Positions 16,351 to 25,524 are shown, numbered from the stretch's first letter. The stretch is 64,000 nucleotides of DNA from JANNPJ01 sp965200525 (GCA_965200525.1 OZ241368.1:2418001-2482000); one strand, 5' to 3'. Numbers and translations are program-made. Notes: generated by a model from the letters alone, not told the origin.

Positions 16351-17175
16351 ATGGGTCTTCGTGTGAACCAGAACATCGCGGCTTTCAACTCCTACCGCAA
16401 CCTGAGCATCACCGACGGGCAGATGTCGAAGTCGCTGGAGAAGCTGTCCAGCGGATTCCGCATCAACCGGGCCGCGGACGACGCCGCCGGCCTGGCCATC
16501 TCGGAGGGCCTGCGCTCGCAGGTCGGCGGCCTGAAGGTTGCCGTGCGCAACTCTCAGGACGGCGTCAGCGTCGTGCAGACCGCTGAAGGTGCGCTCACCG
16601 AGTCGCACTCCATCCTGCAGCGTATGCGGGACCTGGCGGTTCAGGCCGCCAACGACGGCTCGCTGGACACCAACGCCAAGGCTGCGGCCGACAGCGAGTA
16701 CCAGCAGCTGGCACTGGAGCTCGACGACATCTCCAGCAAGACCTCGTTCAACGGGGTCAAGCTCCTGGACGGCAGCTTCAACAAGGCCTTCCAGGTCGGG
16801 GCGAACGCGAACGACACGCTGACGGTCAACCTGTCAGCCGCGTCGGACTCGACCACCCTGCTGGGCGGCGCCGTTGGTGACCTCACCAACGCCGCCAACG
16901 CGACCGCCGCGATCACGGCCGTCGACGGGGCCATCTCGACCGTGTCGACGACCCGGGCCACCCTGGGTGCTACCCAGAACCGGCTCGAGCACAAGATCAA
17001 CAACCTCAACGTGGCCGTCGAGAACCTGTCGGCCTCGGAGAGCCGGATCCGGGACACGGACATGGCCCTGGAAATGGTCAACTTCACCCGGAGCCAGATC
17101 CTGACCCAGGCCGGCACCGCGATGCTGGCCCAGGCCAACCAGGCACCGCAGAACGTGCTGCAGTTGCTCAAGTAA
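16351..17175 (+). CDS. fliC: Flagellin
   Basis: A 274-residue filament subunit. The N-terminal D0/D1 region (MGLRVNQNIAAFNSYRNL, KLSSGFRINRAADDAAGLAI) and C-terminal D1/D0 (NRLEHKINNLNVAVENLSAS, FTRSQILTQAGTAMLAQAN) are well conserved. Only about 70 residues lie between them, so the variable D2/D3 outer domains are nearly absent. Near-perfect AAGGAGG eight bases before the ATG. It is preceded by a FliA-type promoter and a CsrA-like hairpin and followed by an 11-bp hairpin that should limit read-through into fliD. Confidence 0.96.
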   Translation: MGLRVNQNIAAFNSYRNLSITDGQMSKSLEKLSSGFRINRAADDAAGLAISEGLRSQVGGLKVAVRNSQDGVSVVQTAEGALTESHSILQRMRDLAVQAANDGSLDTNAKAAADSEYQQLALELDDISSKTSFNGVKLLDGSFNKAFQVGANANDTLTVNLSAASDSTTLLGGAVGDLTNAANATAAITAVDGAISTVSTTRATLGATQNRLEHKINNLNVAVENLSASESRIRDTDMALEMVNFTRSQILTQAGTAMLAQANQAPQNVLQLLK

Positions 17176-17190
17176 GCCCACCCGCCTGGG

Positions 17191-17217
17191 GGCGGTCACG
17201 CCTCACGCGTGACCGCC
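17191..17217 (+). terminator. Hairpin after fliC
   Basis: GGCGGTCACGC (17191-17201) and GCGTGACCGCC (17207-17217) form a perfect 11-bp stem with a 5-base loop, 16 bases after the fliC stop. No U-run follows, so it may be a partial terminator or a 3'-end stabiliser that keeps flagellin mRNA above fliD mRNA. Confidence 0.65.
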
Positions 17218-17262
17218 TCCAGGTGTTTCCACGGTGCATCACCGCCCTAGGGAGGGTCGGCT

Positions 17263-19131
17263 ATGTCGAACATCAGCATCAGCGGCGCGGTCTCCGGTAT
17301 CGACACGGCGTCACTGGTCAATCAGTTGATCGCCGTCGACGCGCAGTCCCAGACTGCGATCAAGACCAAGCAGACCGCGGCCCAGAGCGCTGCGGACACG
17401 TACTCGTCCCTGATCACGTCGCTCAAGAGCCTGGCTTCGCAGAGCGCGGCGATCGCGAAGACCTCGGCCTGGCAGGGTTCCACCGCCACGTCGTCGTCGA
17501 CGTCGGTCACCGCGACCGCGTCCGGCAACGCCCAGGGCACGATCACCTTCGACGTGAAGTCCCTCGCCGCGGCCCACACCCTGGTCTCGGACGGCTCGGT
17601 CGCCTCGACCGGTTCGGTGGTGGCCGGCAGCTCGATCAGCGTGCTGGACTCCAACGGCACCAGCAAGGGCACGATCGACGTCGGCAACGGCACCCTGGGC
17701 GAGGTGGTGGCCGGCATCAACGGCTCCAACCTGGGCCTGCGGGCGGCCGCCGTGCAGACCGCGCCCGGCTCGTACCGGCTGCAGGTCACCTCGGCCACGG
17801 CCGGCGCCGCCTCGGCGTTCACCCTGGACGGCGTGACCGGGTTCGACAACATGAACGTGCTCACCCAGGGGGCGGACGCCACCCTGCAGATCGGATCCAA
17901 CCCGGACACCCAGTACACGGTGACCTCGGCCTCCAACACGTTCGCCAACCTGGTGCCCGGGATCTCGTTCTCGGTCAGCAAGGTCGAGTCGAACGTCACG
18001 GTCGGCGCCACGGTCGACGGCACCGCCGTGGCCACCCAGATCAGCGCCCTGGTCGATGCGACCAACTCGGCCCTGGACACGCTGACCACCGACACCGCCT
18101 ACGACTTCACCAAGAAGACCGGGGCCGCCCTCTACGGCGAGAGCAGCATCCGGGGTCTGCAGCAGTCGATCCTCAGCGCGGTCGGCGGGGCCTCGGCCCC
18201 GGGCATCCAGCTCACCCGGGACGGGCACCTCAGCTTCGACAAGGCCGCCTTCCTGACCGCCTTCGTGGCCAACCCGACGCAGACCGCCAGTGCCTACGGC
18301 GCCACCTCGTCGTTCACCCCCAACACCGGGGTGCTGGGCAAGGCCAGCCTGCTGGCCTCCAGCACCGGGACCCGGCCCGGGACGTACAGCGTCGCGGTGT
18401 CGGTGGCGTCGGCCAAGGAGACCTGGCAGACCGACCCGACCGGCTCGCTGGAGGGCCAGACCTTCGTCGTCACCCAGGGGTCGCAGACCGCCTCGTACAC
18501 CATCGGCGCCGGCGAGTCCCTGTCCGACGCCGCCGCCTCGATCAACAAAGTGGCCTCGGCCGCCGGGGTGCAGACCACGGCCTCGGTCGACAACGGGGCG
18601 ATCGTGTTCACGGCCAACTCGGCCGGCTCGGGCTCGGCCTTCAACGTGACCCTCAACGGCGCGGACGGCACCCAGCTCACCGCCGGCCGGGACGTGGTCG
18701 GCACGATCGACGGGGAGGCCGCCACCGGCATCGGTGACATCCTCACCCTGACCAGCAAGACCAGCCCGGCCAACGGGCTCAGCCTGGTCACCGACTTCAG
18801 CGACGCCGACATCGCCTCCAGCGGGGGCGCGGTCGGCAGCGTGACCTACAAGCCGGGGCTGGCCCAGAAGCTGTCCACCCTGCTCAGCGACGCCACCGAC
18901 AGCAGCGACGGCGTGCTGACCCGGGCCCAGCAGAGCCGGCTGGACGACGTCAAGGACCTCCAGGCCCAGATCGACGACTGGGATCTGAGACTGGCGGCCC
19001 GTCGGGATTCACTCACCAAACAGTTCACCGCGATGGAGACGGCAATCTCCGCTCTGAAGAACTCCAGCTCGTCGCTCAGCAGCCTGCTGGGTTCGAGCTC
19101 CAGCTCGAGCAGCTCGAGCTCCAGCTCCTGA
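17263..19131 (+). CDS. fliD: Flagellar filament cap protein FliD
   Basis: A 622-residue HAP2 cap that folds exported flagellin at the tip. The N-terminus (ISGAVSGIDTASLVNQLIAV) is the conserved FliD start, and the C-terminal coiled coil (LQAQIDDWDLRLAARRDSLT, then QFTAMETAISALKNSSS) is typical. The last ~25 residues are a near-pure serine run encoded by AGC/TCG repeats, which may vary in length. Starts at ATG with AGGG upstream, 88 bases after fliC. Confidence 0.93.
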   Translation: MSNISISGAVSGIDTASLVNQLIAVDAQSQTAIKTKQTAAQSAADTYSSLITSLKSLASQSAAIAKTSAWQGSTATSSSTSVTATASGNAQGTITFDVKSLAAAHTLVSDGSVASTGSVVAGSSISVLDSNGTSKGTIDVGNGTLGEVVAGINGSNLGLRAAAVQTAPGSYRLQVTSATAGAASAFTLDGVTGFDNMNVLTQGADATLQIGSNPDTQYTVTSASNTFANLVPGISFSVSKVESNVTVGATVDGTAVATQISALVDATNSALDTLTTDTAYDFTKKTGAALYGESSIRGLQQSILSAVGGASAPGIQLTRDGHLSFDKAAFLTAFVANPTQTASAYGATSSFTPNTGVLGKASLLASSTGTRPGTYSVAVSVASAKETWQTDPTGSLEGQTFVVTQGSQTASYTIGAGESLSDAAASINKVASAAGVQTTASVDNGAIVFTANSAGSGSAFNVTLNGADGTQLTAGRDVVGTIDGEAATGIGDILTLTSKTSPANGLSLVTDFSDADIASSGGAVGSVTYKPGLAQKLSTLLSDATDSSDGVLTRAQQSRLDDVKDLQAQIDDWDLRLAARRDSLTKQFTAMETAISALKNSSSSLSSLLGSSSSSSSSSSSS

Positions 19132-19192
19132 TGTCCGTCCGGACCTTGGCGCACCATGACCAGGCTGATCCGTTCAGCCGAGAGGAGGCGTG

Positions 19193-19606
19193 ATGTCGTA
19201 CACCGCTGCACGGGCGAGGTATGCCTCCGACTCCACCGACACCGCATCACCGGCCCGGCTGCTGACCATGCTGTACGACAAGCTGATCAGCGATCTGGCC
19301 GCCGCCGAGGCGGCCATGCACCGGGGCGACATCGCGGCCACCGGTGACAAGATCGGGCGCTCCCAGGAGATCCTGCTCGAGCTGGCCAGCACGCTCGACA
19401 CCGACGCCTGGCCGGAGGGCGAGCCGCTGCGCCGGCTGTACCTCTGGATGGTCGGCGAGCTCTGGCAGGCCCGGCTGCGCAAGGCGCCGGAGCGGGTGCT
19501 CGATTGCCGCCAGCTGATCGAGCCGCTGCGCGACGCCTGGCGGATCGCCGCCATCGAGATCGGGCAGCCGCAGGTCGCGACCGTGCTGACCGGCGGTGCG
19601 GCGTGA
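19193..19606 (+). CDS. fliS: Flagellin export chaperone FliS
   Basis: A 137-residue helical chaperone that binds the flagellin C-terminus before export. The ARYASDSTDTASPARLLTML start and LYDKLISDLAAAEAAM helix are characteristic. The ATG at 19193 is used rather than the adjacent GTG at 19190; AGAGGAGG lies just upstream. It follows fliD in the same direction. Confidence 0.9.
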   Translation: MSYTAARARYASDSTDTASPARLLTMLYDKLISDLAAAEAAMHRGDIAATGDKIGRSQEILLELASTLDTDAWPEGEPLRRLYLWMVGELWQARLRKAPERVLDCRQLIEPLRDAWRIAAIEIGQPQVATVLTGGAA

Positions 19607-19704
19607 GCCGGCCGGAGAACCGACCCGGCTCGGCGCCGTCGACGGCACCGAAGTTCACGTCCTCAGTGGCCTCGACGTCGACTCGCCACGAGGAGGGGGC
19701 CCAG

Positions 19705-20007
19705 ATGCGCGAGCTCGACTGGGACGCCTACCTGGACTCCCTGGAGGAGTCCGTGCTGGCGGTGGACGCCGAGGTGATGAGCGGGCGCTCGCCGGGCTGG
19801 TTCGACGTCAAGGTGCCGGCCGGGCCGATCCCGCCCCGGCTTCGGGTGCGCGGCGAGGTGCTGCTGGCCCTGCTGCACGACGTCACCGAGCGGACCGTGC
19901 TGCAGCGCGACGACCTGGCCGCCGAACTGGCCTCGATCCCGCACCGCCGACCGCAGAACAACGCCTACCTGGCCCACCTGGGCAGCCACCTCGACGTCCT
20001 CTCCTGA
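19705..20007 (+). CDS. Small protein downstream of fliS, possible FliT-like chaperone
   Basis: A 100-residue protein. The frame is open from a GTG at 19603 that overlaps the fliS stop, but the ATG at 19705 has AGGAGGG seven bases upstream and starts at the structured part. Position after fliS is where FliT-type chaperones usually sit, and the early WDAYLDSLEESVLAVDAEVM helix fits. Similarity is too weak to name it. It is convergent with the nuclease gene, 16 bases away. Confidence 0.55.
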   Translation: MRELDWDAYLDSLEESVLAVDAEVMSGRSPGWFDVKVPAGPIPPRLRVRGEVLLALLHDVTERTVLQRDDLAAELASIPHRRPQNNAYLAHLGSHLDVLS

Positions 20008-20023
20008 GGCTCCTGGCCTTCGG

Positions 20024-21118
20024 TCAGACCGGTATGTCGCGGCGCTCGCGGCGGCGACGGACCTCGACGTGGTGCTGGACCGGCGTGACCGCCAGCACCC
20101 GGTCGATCAGGGCGGCCAGGAACTGCGGCGCGGCCACGTCGTCGGGCACGGCCTCGGGGACCACCCGGACCGCGGTCCGCGGGCCGGCCGGCTCGTCCCA
20201 GTCGACCAGCAGCAGGCCGGTGGTCGTGTACCCGGCGCCGGCCCCGATGTCGCGCAGTTTGCGCATCATGTCGACGGTCCGCTCGAACGCCTCCGGCTCC
20301 TGGGTGATCACCGTGGCCCGCTGGACGAAGAAGAAGCCGACCGAGGCCAGCGGGTACCGGGCCCGCAGGTTGGCGGCGTCGCCGTAGGCCTCCTCGAACC
20401 GGTTGGGCAGGTTCTTGCCGAACGACGACTGCTGGGCCTTGGTGCTGATCAGCAGCTCGGGGCCACGGTCCCAGCGGGCCAGGCAGACGTCGACCTGCTT
20501 CTCGTAGGCCCGGCCCAGCACCTTGGCGTCGACCGGCCCGACCGCCCCGATCGACGGCAGCCGCTCCCGCACCTGCGCGGCCAGGCTCTTCGGCAGCCGG
20601 TCGAGCAGCAACGCGACGTCGCGGGGCAGCACCCGGGGCCGGGTGGCCCGGGGCCAGACACTGTCCGGGTCGAACCCGGCCCGGCGCAGCTCGTGGGCCA
20701 GCCAGATGTCGATCCCCTTGGCGAACCGGCCGCTCTCGGATCGCTCGCCGGCCGCCACCGGCACGCTGAGCAACCGGCCGAGCAACTCCTCATCGGGCAA
20801 ATACGCGGGTGAGTGGCCCTTTTCGTGAACCCATGGATCTGAGGACGCCGCCTGCTCCAGCACCGGCTCGTAGGCCGAGAAGGCGTCGGTCGACTCGGGC
20901 GCGGCCTTGCGGACGGCGACGGCCGCGACGGCCGGGGTCGCCGCGGCGGCCGGCGTCGCCGCGGCCGGCGTCGGGCGGGCCGGCGTCGGGCAGGCCGGGC
21001 CGGGGGCGGCCGGCTCGGCCTCGAACAACTCCAGCACGGTCGGCTCGCCGGCGAGCGGTTGCGGGGCCGTCGCTTCAGCGGCCGCCCGCCCGACCGCGGT
21101 CGGATCGGGGCCGGTCAC
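20024..21118 (-). CDS. Predicted type II restriction endonuclease
   Basis: A 364-residue protein whose GTG overlaps the methyltransferase stop (GTGA), so the two are translated together. The first ~110 residues are Ala/Pro-rich linker. The core contains VDVCLARWDRGPELLISTKA, which has the Asp...(S)xK spacing of PD-(D/E)xK nucleases, then QQSSFGKNLPNRFEEAYGD and FFFVQRA. Pairing with an N6-adenine methyltransferase supports restriction, but the family and recognition site are not known. It ends 16 bases from the fliS-downstream gene. Confidence 0.6.
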   Translation of the reverse strand: MTGPDPTAVGRAAAEATAPQPLAGEPTVLELFEAEPAAPGPACPTPARPTPAAATPAAAATPAVAAVAVRKAAPESTDAFSAYEPVLEQAASSDPWVHEKGHSPAYLPDEELLGRLLSVPVAAGERSESGRFAKGIDIWLAHELRRAGFDPDSVWPRATRPRVLPRDVALLLDRLPKSLAAQVRERLPSIGAVGPVDAKVLGRAYEKQVDVCLARWDRGPELLISTKAQQSSFGKNLPNRFEEAYGDAANLRARYPLASVGFFFVQRATVITQEPEAFERTVDMMRKLRDIGAGAGYTTTGLLLVDWDEPAGPRTAVRVVPEAVPDDVAAPQFLAALIDRVLAVTPVQHHVEVRRRRERRDIPV

Positions 21119-22788
21119 TTCGGCGCCGCCCCCCGGGCAGCGCGCCGGCCGGCCAGCAGCTCCCGGGCCTCGCGGATCACGGTGGCCTCGGCGGCGGTCA
21201 GACCCAGCCCGGCGGCCAGCAGCACGCCGTCGACCAGGCTCACGGCGTCGAGCAACTGCCCGGCAGCGAGTGCCGCAGCCACCGGCCGGCGAACCGAGAG
21301 CAGTTGCGGGCGAAGGGATTCCACCACCTCAGGAGACGGCACCGGCAACCGGTCGGCCTCCCTCGGCTCGAGCTTGAGCATGCCCCCGCCGTAGGCCCGC
21401 CCGACCGTCTCGGCGCCGAGCAGGGTGAGCGAGTTGAGGCCGGCCAGCGGCAGCAGCTCGGCCCCGAGCCGGCGCCGGCCGGGGTGCAGGTAGACGCCGT
21501 GCACGCTGTTCAGGTGGTGCACCCGGGCGCGGTTGGTGGAGATCCGTGGGGTGTCGGCGTTCATGTAGGTGAGCAGCAGGTCGGCCGGCGGCACCAGCGG
21601 CACCCGCCACCACGGAGTGCGCACCCGGCACTTGTAGGCCTCCGGCACCCCGATCCGCTCGCCGGCCGCGATGTACTCCAGCCCCGCCTTGGACGGCTCG
21701 CCGGACGGGCGGAAAAGCCAGGTGGAGCGCCCCTCTTCACCGAGTGCCGTCCATTCGCGGGTGGTCAGGCCGAGGCCGCGCAGGTGCCGGCTGCCCGGCG
21801 GCGACAGCCGGACCAGGTCGCGGGCCTGCAGGCCGGCGCTACGGACCTGCTCGGGCGAGCGGGTGAAGTACCGGTTGTTGCCGGTGACCGCGCCCAGCGT
21901 GGTCTCGCCCCAGGTGTGCAGCGTGGTCGCCCCGGGCCGGGCCATCACCTCGGCCAGGACGTCGCGGGCCGGGCCGGGCAGCAGGGCCGACGTCCACTTG
22001 CTGTCGTCACGGCCCGGCTGCCAGGTGGAGACCACGCCCCCGGTCGGGCCGAGCAGCTCGGCCACCCCGCGGACCTGCTGCAGCTCGCACCGGTCGGTGC
22101 CGCCGTCGCCCTCGGCCAGCAGCAGCACCACCTCCTCGAGCACACCGGGGAAGATCCGCTCGGTGAACAGCACCAGCCGGACCCGGCCGAACCGGCGCAT
22201 CAGGAACTGCCGCACCTCGGCCGCGTAGTTCACGCTGAGCAACTCGGCCGGAAGCACCAGGGCGAGCCGGCCGCCGGGCTTGAGGAACAGGGCCGAGTGC
22301 ACGGTGAACGCGGCCCAGGACGACGCCAGCTTGGTCAGGTTGACGCCGGCCCGCAGCGCCGCCTCGCGGCTGCGGGCCCGGGCCTCGCCGGTGAAGTCCT
22401 GGTAGCGGACGAACGGGGGGTTGCCGATCACGGCGTCGAAGGTGGGTGTCGGCTCGAGGGTGAAGAAGTCGGCCACCGTGATCTCGGTGCGGTGCCCGGT
22501 GCCGGCCAGGATGAGGCGAGCCTGCCGGGCGCTGGCCGGATGCACGTCGACCCCACGCAGCCGGCCCGGGCCCGGGCCCAGGGCACTCATCCGCTCGGCC
22601 GCGGCGACCAGAAACGCCGCCTCGCCGCAGCTCGGCTCGAGCACGGCGTCCTGCGGGGTGCGGATGGCCCAGCCGGCCATGTGCCGGCACAGCTCGGCCG
22701 GCGTGAAGAACGCCCCCCGCGCCTTGCGGAGTTCGGGGGTGTCGAGCGGCGCGGTCACGGACGAAAACCTACCGGCACCCACCGACAC
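21115..22788 (-). CDS. N6-adenine DNA methyltransferase (type II-like)
   Basis: A 557-residue methyltransferase. The SAM motif is VLEPSCGEAAFL (about residues 49-60) and the catalytic motif IV is VIGNPPFVRYQDF (about 120), a TaqI-like gamma-class order with a C-terminal target-recognition region. It would methylate adenine in the site cut by the downstream nuclease. GTG at 22788 is used; GTG codons at 22782 and 22758 are in-frame alternatives. Base composition matches the neighbours, so any transfer is old or from a similar genome. Confidence 0.8.
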   Translation of the reverse strand: MSVGAGRFSSVTAPLDTPELRKARGAFFTPAELCRHMAGWAIRTPQDAVLEPSCGEAAFLVAAAERMSALGPGPGRLRGVDVHPASARQARLILAGTGHRTEITVADFFTLEPTPTFDAVIGNPPFVRYQDFTGEARARSREAALRAGVNLTKLASSWAAFTVHSALFLKPGGRLALVLPAELLSVNYAAEVRQFLMRRFGRVRLVLFTERIFPGVLEEVVLLLAEGDGGTDRCELQQVRGVAELLGPTGGVVSTWQPGRDDSKWTSALLPGPARDVLAEVMARPGATTLHTWGETTLGAVTGNNRYFTRSPEQVRSAGLQARDLVRLSPPGSRHLRGLGLTTREWTALGEEGRSTWLFRPSGEPSKAGLEYIAAGERIGVPEAYKCRVRTPWWRVPLVPPADLLLTYMNADTPRISTNRARVHHLNSVHGVYLHPGRRRLGAELLPLAGLNSLTLLGAETVGRAYGGGMLKLEPREADRLPVPSPEVVESLRPQLLSVRRPVAAALAAGQLLDAVSLVDGVLLAAGLGLTAAEATVIREARELLAGRRAARGAAPK

Positions 22789-22820
22789 TTCCGGCCGTCC
22801 TGGCTACCTGGGCCGAACGC

Positions 22821-24089
22821 TCAGCTGCCGACCAGGGCGGCGGCGACCTCGGGCCCGGCCCCGCCGGCGTCGCGCAGCTCCTGGGCCACAGCCGGCAGGT
22901 AGGCCGAGCCGGTCTGCCGCACGATCGTGGCCAGCCCGACCGCCGGCGCCTCGCCCCACAGTTCCAGCAGCATCGGGCCCCGGCCGCGGATCCGGCCGTG
23001 CCGGGCCACGGCCAGGGTGAGCATGGCCAGCGCCTCGTCCTGCAGGCCGAGCAGGGCCGCCAGCAGCGAGCGGACCTCGAGCACCTGGCCCAGGTCGTAG
23101 CGGCGACCGGCGGTGTCGACCAGCTCGTCGATGCCCCGCACCAGGCGCAGCGCCTCCTCGGGCTGGCCCAGCTGAGCCAGCGCCTGGGCCCGCAGCCAGC
23201 CGCAGTAGGCCGGGTCGGCGCCGGCCTCCAGCAACTGGTCGGTGAGCACCACGACCAGCTCGTCGTGGCCGGCCCCGAGCAGCAGCCGGGCCAGGTGGTC
23301 GGTGGCCTCGGTCCAGTACTGGCTGTCCGGGGCGATCTCCCGCACGGTCTCGAAGGTGTCCACGGCGTCCTGGATCCGGGCCGCGCCGATCAGGCTGCGA
23401 CCCAGGTTGAGCAGCACCTTGGCCACGGCCAGCGAGTCCGGCCGTTCGGTGGCGGTCAGCGCGTCCAGCTCGGCCTGGGCCAGCTCGGCGTTGCGCTCGG
23501 CCTTGCGCCGGACCCGCTCCGGGTCGGAGTAGCCGAGGTGTTCCAGCGAGAGCACATGGGCCGGCATCGTGTCGGTGATCAGCTCCGGCGGGCCCAGCTC
23601 GGGCAGACCGCTGCCGTCGGCCACCCGCATCGGCTGCTCGTGCACCGCGCCGACCCAGGTGACCGCCCCGGCCCGGACCACCCGGGTGCCCCAGTGGGCG
23701 TAGCCGGCCGAGCCGTCGCCGGTGCCGGCGTTGTCGACCCGCACGGTGAAGGCGTCGGCGTGCCAGGCCTCGGCCAGCAGGCTGTGTAGCTGCGCCGAGT
23801 CGGCCATCACCCGCTCGTCGGCGTCCACGATCAGCAGCCAGCGGCCGGTGGCGGCGCCGGCGGCGGCGGTCCGGGCCCGGCCGAAATCGTCGTCCCAATA
23901 ACCCTCGGTCACCACGGCTCCGGCGGCGCGGGCGAGATCCTGGGTTCCGTCCACGGATCCGGTGTCGTACACGATGATCTCGTCGACGGCGTCACGGAGC
24001 GCGTCGAGACAGGCGGTGATCTCCTCGGCCTCGTCGCGCACGATCAGTACCGCACTGATCAGCACGCCTGCACTGAAAACAGCTGCCAT
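22821..24089 (-). CDS. Family 2 glycosyltransferase with helical repeat tail
   Basis: A 422-residue GT-A-fold enzyme. ISAVLIVRDEAEEITACLDA, IVYDTGSVDGTQ and the metal-binding LLIVDADER (DxD near 89-91) are the classic GT2 blocks. After about residue 200, short helical pairs resemble TPR repeats (VAKVLLNLGRSLIGAARIQD). Such fused proteins often glycosylate surface proteins; placement among flagellar genes suggests flagellin as a possible substrate. It lies 32 bases before the methyltransferase start on the same strand and may be co-transcribed with it. The ATG at 24089 is chosen over upstream frame to 24260. Confidence 0.75.
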   Translation of the reverse strand: MAAVFSAGVLISAVLIVRDEAEEITACLDALRDAVDEIIVYDTGSVDGTQDLARAAGAVVTEGYWDDDFGRARTAAAGAATGRWLLIVDADERVMADSAQLHSLLAEAWHADAFTVRVDNAGTGDGSAGYAHWGTRVVRAGAVTWVGAVHEQPMRVADGSGLPELGPPELITDTMPAHVLSLEHLGYSDPERVRRKAERNAELAQAELDALTATERPDSLAVAKVLLNLGRSLIGAARIQDAVDTFETVREIAPDSQYWTEATDHLARLLLGAGHDELVVVLTDQLLEAGADPAYCGWLRAQALAQLGQPEEALRLVRGIDELVDTAGRRYDLGQVLEVRSLLAALLGLQDEALAMLTLAVARHGRIRGRGPMLLELWGEAPAVGLATIVRQTGSAYLPAVAQELRDAGGAGPEVAAALVGS

Positions 24090-24260
24090 ACCGTTCACTA
24101 TCGGCAGTGCGCCCGCCGATGCTGAGCGGTCCGGCGAGCACGGTTCGAGCCGGGGCCCGGCAACTGTGCAGAACCTGTGCGCCGACGGCCGGCCGGCGGG
24201 CCGGAATGCGCCGCACTGCTCCGAACGGTTGACGCCGGGCCCAGCAGGCGCGAGAGCCAC

Positions 24261-24288
24261 TCAAGCCGTGCTCCGGCCGGGCCGAAGC
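24261..24288 (+). promoter_or_regulatory. Candidate FliA-type promoter of the flgB operon
   Basis: TCAAG (24261-24265), 16 bases, then CCGAAG (24282-24287) has the same spacing as the fliM and flhA promoters. It is about 100 bases before flgB in the 303-base spacer shared with the divergent glycosyltransferase. The rest of that spacer shows no other clear signal. The -10 match is imperfect. Confidence 0.42.
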
Positions 24289-24392
24289 CTGCATCTGAGC
24301 ATGGACAGCTCATCTACGCCATGGATTGGCGAACTGATCGCAGGAGCACGCCGGCGTCATCGCCGGGCGGCTGAGCGGAGAGGTCTCTTTCC

Positions 24393-24749
24393 ATGTCCAT
24401 GCTCGACGACGTCTCGATCGATGCTCTGCATGCCGCCCTTCGCGGGCTGTCGCAGCGCCAGCGCGCCATCAGCGACGACATCGCCAACGTCAACACGCCG
24501 TACTACCGGGCCCGGGCGGTCGCCTTCGAGGGCGACCTGAAGCAGGCCCTGGCCGAGGGCGACGACCCGATGTCGACCACCACCCCCACGGTGCAGTACA
24601 GCGACGCCGAGGGCGGCCTCACGGGCAACAACGTCGACCTCGACGCCGAGACCGTGGCCGGCGCGAAGACCGAGCTGAGCTACGAGCTCGCGCTGCGCGC
24701 CACCGGCGACCGCTTCACCATCCTGCGCACCGCCATCAAGGGAGCTTGA
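24393..24749 (+). CDS. flgB: Flagellar basal-body rod protein FlgB
   Basis: A 118-residue proximal rod protein. ALHAALRGLSQRQRAISDDI followed by ANVNTPYYRARAVAFE is the rod-family start, and NNVDLDAETV in the middle is typical. First gene of the long plus-strand operon, with GAGAGG upstream. Proximal rod subunits are exported early and assemble on FliE. Confidence 0.94.
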   Translation: MSMLDDVSIDALHAALRGLSQRQRAISDDIANVNTPYYRARAVAFEGDLKQALAEGDDPMSTTTPTVQYSDAEGGLTGNNVDLDAETVAGAKTELSYELALRATGDRFTILRTAIKGA

Positions 24750-24754
24750 TCCTC

Positions 24755-25153
24755 ATGTTCGAGTCACTCAACATCAGCGGTTCCGGGATGACGGTGCACA
24801 AGATCTGGATGGACGCGATCTCGGACAACATCGCGAACATCAACACCGTCCGCAAGACCAGCGAAAAGGCTTTCCAGGCAAGGTATGTCCAGGCCCAGTC
24901 GATCGAGGACGGCGGAGTCGGGGCGGGCGTCGAGATCGGTGGCGTGCAGCTCGGCAGCGAGGTCGGCCGGCTGGTCAACGACCCGGGCAACCCGCTGGCC
25001 GACGCCAAGGGCATCGTGCGGCAGCCGGACATCGATCTCGGCGAGCAGATGACCACGATGATCATGGCCGAACGCGGCTACCAGGCGAACATCTCGAACT
25101 TGGACCGGGTGCGGTCGGCCTACCAGGCCGCCATCCAGATGGGTCGTAACTGA
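24755..25153 (+). CDS. flgC: Flagellar basal-body rod protein FlgC
   Basis: A 132-residue rod protein. MFESLNISGSGMTVHKIWMD and the ISDNIANINTV block are the rod signature, and the C-terminal MIMAERGYQANISNL helix is conserved. The ATG at 24755 (GGAG ten bases upstream) is preferred over a TTG overlapping the flgB stop. Confidence 0.94.
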   Translation: MFESLNISGSGMTVHKIWMDAISDNIANINTVRKTSEKAFQARYVQAQSIEDGGVGAGVEIGGVQLGSEVGRLVNDPGNPLADAKGIVRQPDIDLGEQMTTMIMAERGYQANISNLDRVRSAYQAAIQMGRN

Positions 25154-25524
25154 TGGCTATCGGAGCAATCGGCAACACGGGGGCCGGGGCAGTGAATCTT
25201 TCTCAGTTGGCCGAGCTCTATCGGCAGCAGGTGACGGCCGGCGTCGGCGACGACAGCACGGCCGCGGCCACCAGCGCGCCCGGCAAGGCCGCGGCGACCC
25301 GGGGCGCGGACTTCGCCTCGGCCATCGGTGACGGCCTCAAGCAGGTCGAGGCGCTCGACCAGACCGCCTCGACCAAGGCGATCCAGGCCGCCACCGGCGA
25401 CCTCACCGACGTCCACGACTACGTGATCGCGGCGACCCAGGCTCAGACCGCGGTCGAGCTGACCACCACGCTGCGCAACAAGGCCCTGGACTCCTTCAAT
25501 GAGATCATGAGAATGCCGCTGTGA
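25153..25524 (+). CDS. fliE: Flagellar hook-basal body protein FliE
   Basis: A 123-residue adapter joining the MS ring to the rod. The C-terminal half (DFASAIGDGLKQVEALDQTA, DYVIAATQAQTAVELTTTLR) matches FliE. The N-terminal ~45 residues are Ala/Gly-rich. ATG overlaps the flgC stop (TGATG). Confidence 0.92.
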   Translation: MAIGAIGNTGAGAVNLSQLAELYRQQVTAGVGDDSTAAATSAPGKAAATRGADFASAIGDGLKQVEALDQTASTKAIQAATGDLTDVHDYVIAATQAQTAVELTTTLRNKALDSFNEIMRMPL

